Shown piece by piece: positions 4,871 to 6,194 of a stretch of DNA of 6,194 nt. Under the pieces are notes generated by a model that had not been told where the DNA came from, searched no databases, and saw only the letters and a program-made list of their open reading frames with translations. The position numbers were made by a program, and so were the translations under genes. The first letter of the stretch is position 1, and every line of letters begins with the position of its first letter. This stretch comes from an uncultured Peptostreptococcaceae bacterium (GTDB taxonomy: Bacteria; Bacillota; Clostridia; Peptostreptococcales; Anaerovoracaceae), in NCBI GenBank assembly GCA_905236895.1, contig CAJOQI010000118.1, positions 1 through 6,194 on the forward strand, given 5' to 3'.

Positions 4871-5838
4871 TCCATCACCTCCCAAAGCACGTCGTTTCTT
4901 TTGAGAAAATCGAAAACTCTTTCCTTGTCCTCATCCTTAATATTTAGCACCAGACTTCCGTAAACATTATCCCTAAAGTCTTCAAGCTTGGCCCAGACTA
5001 TGCTGAAGTCCGTGTCCAGCTCCCTTGCCATCATGGTAACCAAAGGATCCCCGGAGCCTTCGTCCGTAAAGAAGAGTTGGATATTGACTCCCGTCTCCGG
5101 AAGCAGAGTGCTGCCTTCACGCAGAAAGGCTTTGATCTCATCCTTCTCCGGCTTAACGAACATTTCCTCAGGCTTGCCTTCTGCCAGCACCTTGCCGTCG
5201 CTTAAGAAAGCCACCTTACGGCAAATCTGCTTAACGACCTCCATCTGGTGGGTTACCACGATAATGGTAATCCCCAGCTCGTCGTTAATCTTCTGGAGGA
5301 GGCTTAGAATTCCCTTGGTTATTTCCGGGTCCAGAGCGCTGGTTGCTTCGTCGCAGAGCAGGAACTCCGGATCCAGCACCAAAGCTCTCGCGATGGCCAC
5401 TCTTTGTTTCTGGCCGCCGGAAAGTTCCCTGGGCTTGGCATCTATCTTTTCAGACAGTCCAACCAGGTCTATAAGCTTAAGAATCTTTTCCTTGGCCTCG
5501 GGAGTATTGGTCTTCTGTCCCCAGAATTTTAGGGGCAGCGCCACATTGTCGTAGACATTCAGTCTCTCCAGGAGATTGAAGTTCTGGAAGATCATTCCCA
5601 TTCTCTTTTGGAGATGGCGAAGACCTTCCTTGTCATCTACGGAGACTTTGATGCCGTCCACGGTAATCTCTCCCCCATCGTAGGGTTCAAGACCGTTGAT
5701 GCATCTCAGCAAAGTGGATTTACCCGCGCCGCTTTGGCCTATTATTCCATATATATCTCCGTCCTCTATAGACAGAGAAATTCCTTTCAGGACCTCCAGG
5801 TCCTGAAAGGATTTCCTAACATCATTAAATAGTATCAT
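4867..5838 (-). CDS. metN: methionine ABC transporter ATP-binding protein MetN
   Basis: MetN powers methionine import by ATP hydrolysis on the inner face of the membrane. All ABC motifs are intact in 323 residues: Walker A GQSGAGKST (34-42), Q-loop Gln85 in IFQNFNLL, signature LSGGQKQR (139-146), Walker B FLLCDE (159-164) with catalytic Glu164, D-loop SALDP (167-171) and switch His197 in VVTHQ. The C-terminal part (about 246-323) fits the NIL domain, which in E. coli MetN binds methionine and shuts the transporter down (trans-inhibition), so substrate feedback is likely. The gene starts 42 bp after the metQ stop and its stop overlaps metI. Two oddities stand out. No recognisable Shine-Dalgarno precedes the ATG (upstream bases are AAAAAGCGAAAACGA), and codons 10-19 are a nearly perfect palindrome (5782-5811) able to form a very stable mRNA hairpin. 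Any methionine riboswitch would lie upstream of metQ, outside the window. Confidence 0.96.
   Translation of the reverse strand: MILFNDVRKSFQDLEVLKGISLSIEDGDIYGIIGQSGAGKSTLLRCINGLEPYDGGEITVDGIKVSVDDKEGLRHLQKRMGMIFQNFNLLERLNVYDNVALPLKFWGQKTNTPEAKEKILKLIDLVGLSEKIDAKPRELSGGQKQRVAIARALVLDPEFLLCDEATSALDPEITKGILSLLQKINDELGITIIVVTHQMEVVKQICRKVAFLSDGKVLAEGKPEEMFVKPEKDEIKAFLREGSTLLPETGVNIQLFFTDEGSGDPLVTMMARELDTDFSIVWAKLEDFRDNVYGSLVLNIKDEDKERVFDFLKRNDVLWEVME
4876..4883 (-). promoter_or_regulatory. strong Shine-Dalgarno site that sets the metI start
   Basis: The minus strand reads GGGAGGTG followed by AT, a nearly full match to the 16S anti-Shine-Dalgarno. GGAGG ends 7 nt before the ATG at 4870. It is embedded in the last metN codons (WEVME). 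Confidence 0.9.
5782..5811 (-). repeat. 30-bp palindrome inside the metN start region
   Basis: TCCTTTCAGGACCT (5782-5795) and AGGTCCTGAAAGGA (5798-5811) are exact reverse complements around a 2-bp centre. It covers precisely metN codons 10-19, encoding SFQDLEVLKG. In mRNA it can form a 13-bp stem with a UGGA tetraloop, beginning 27 nt after the A of the start codon. No T-run follows, so it is not an intrinsic terminator. A role in reducing MetN translation or in mRNA processing is inference. Confidence 0.9.
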
Positions 5839-5880
5839 TCGTTTTCGCTTTTTAGATTTATTAGTTACTTAGATTATTCT

Positions 5881-6194
5881 TTACTCAGGATCTACAAATG
5901 ATGTGATTACAGCACCTTTATAGGTATCTTCGATATACTTTTGAACTTCTTCGGATTGGAGTGCAGCGATGAGAGCTTTGATCTTATCGGACTCTTCGTT
6001 ACCCTGCTTAACAACCAGGAAGTTGGTTCTCTTGATTGTGGTTTCTGCATCGAACTCTTCTATGTCAAGTGCAGGATACTTGGAGGGAAGCTCCGCACCA
6101 AGGGCATAGTTTCCGTTGATTGTTGCAGCGTCCAGATCAGGAAGTGACAGAGGAAGGCTTGCTGCCTCAAGAGGAGTGATAACGAATCCTCTGG
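5881..6194 (-). CDS. metQ: methionine-binding lipoprotein MetQ (NlpA family), C-terminal part only
   Basis: The gene enters from the right edge; only the last 103 codons and the TAA (5881-5883) are visible, and the frame is open throughout. The fragment begins RGFVITPLEAASLPL and contains LPDLDAATINGNYALGA (residues 18-34 of the fragment), the block characteristic of NlpA/MetQ substrate-binding proteins. The region TTIKRTNFLVVKQG (51-64) and the final YKGAVITSFVDPE also fit the end of the second lobe. MetQ captures methionine outside the membrane and delivers it to MetNI. Family members are usually anchored by an N-terminal lipid, but that end is not visible here. The order Q-N-I differs from E. 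coli metNIQ. The gap to metN is 42 bp, AT-rich, with no terminator, so metQ and metN are probably one transcript. Confidence 0.95.
   Translation of the reverse strand, partial: RGFVITPLEAASLPLSLPDLDAATINGNYALGAELPSKYPALDIEEFDAETTIKRTNFLVVKQGNEESDKIKALIAALQSEEVQKYIEDTYKGAVITSFVDPE

Noticed and set aside
4871..4885. TTG start for metI at 4885
   Set aside because: It sits at the edge of the Shine-Dalgarno sequence that serves the ATG at 4870, and would create a longer overlap with metN.
5839..5880. Riboswitch or T-box in the metQ-metN gap
   Set aside because: Only 42 AT-rich bases without the conserved elements of an S-box or T-box. Such an element would be expected upstream of metQ, outside the window.

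Overview
The window looks like ordinary chromosomal DNA of a low-to-moderate GC Gram-positive bacterium, most likely a clostridial Firmicute (Lachnospiraceae-like by overall impression). The reasons are an elongator tRNA-Met very close to the Bacillus type, strong AAGGAG/GGAGG ribosome binding sites, consensus sigma-A promoters with 17-bp spacers, an lgt-ychF pair, and a lipoprotein-type MetQNI methionine importer. The exact genus cannot be read from the sequence.

Left part (1-2071): tRNA-Met(CAT) is read leftwards from its own promoter. Back to back with that promoter is a second one, reading right into lgt (prolipoprotein diacylglyceryl transferase) and ychF (ribosome-associated ATPase/GTPase), which overlap by 4 bp and form a two-gene operon. 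Middle part (2072-3033): a bidirectional hairpin terminator separates ychF from a convergent orphan gene of unknown function (2237-2641) that has its own promoter and RBS. Next comes tRNA-Pro(GGG) with a promoter and a textbook terminator, then a stem-loop and a hexamer tandem repeat. Right part (3034-6194), all on the minus strand: a cation diffusion facilitator with a doubled cytoplasmic region, preceded by its own promoter, and upstream of that the metQ-metN-metI operon, with metQ cut by the window edge.

How the genes work together: MetQ (substrate-binding lipoprotein), MetN (ATPase with C-terminal NIL sensor domain) and MetI (permease) make a methionine importer. Lgt would lipidate MetQ, as it does other lipoproteins; this is a general link, not evidence of co-regulation. 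The CDF protein probably exports a divalent metal, with manganese or iron more likely than zinc from its site residues.

No wholly new system is evident. The strongest unexplained signal is a perfect 14-bp inverted repeat with a 2-bp centre that fills exactly codons 10-19 of metN, just after a start codon with no recognisable Shine-Dalgarno sequence. It may set MetQ:MetNI stoichiometry. Other points for a second look are the orphan gene, the hexamer repeat behind the CDF gene, the inverted repeats at 2128-2160 and around the CDF promoter, and the tandem C-terminal domains of the CDF protein. There is no gene-free stretch longer than 300 bases.
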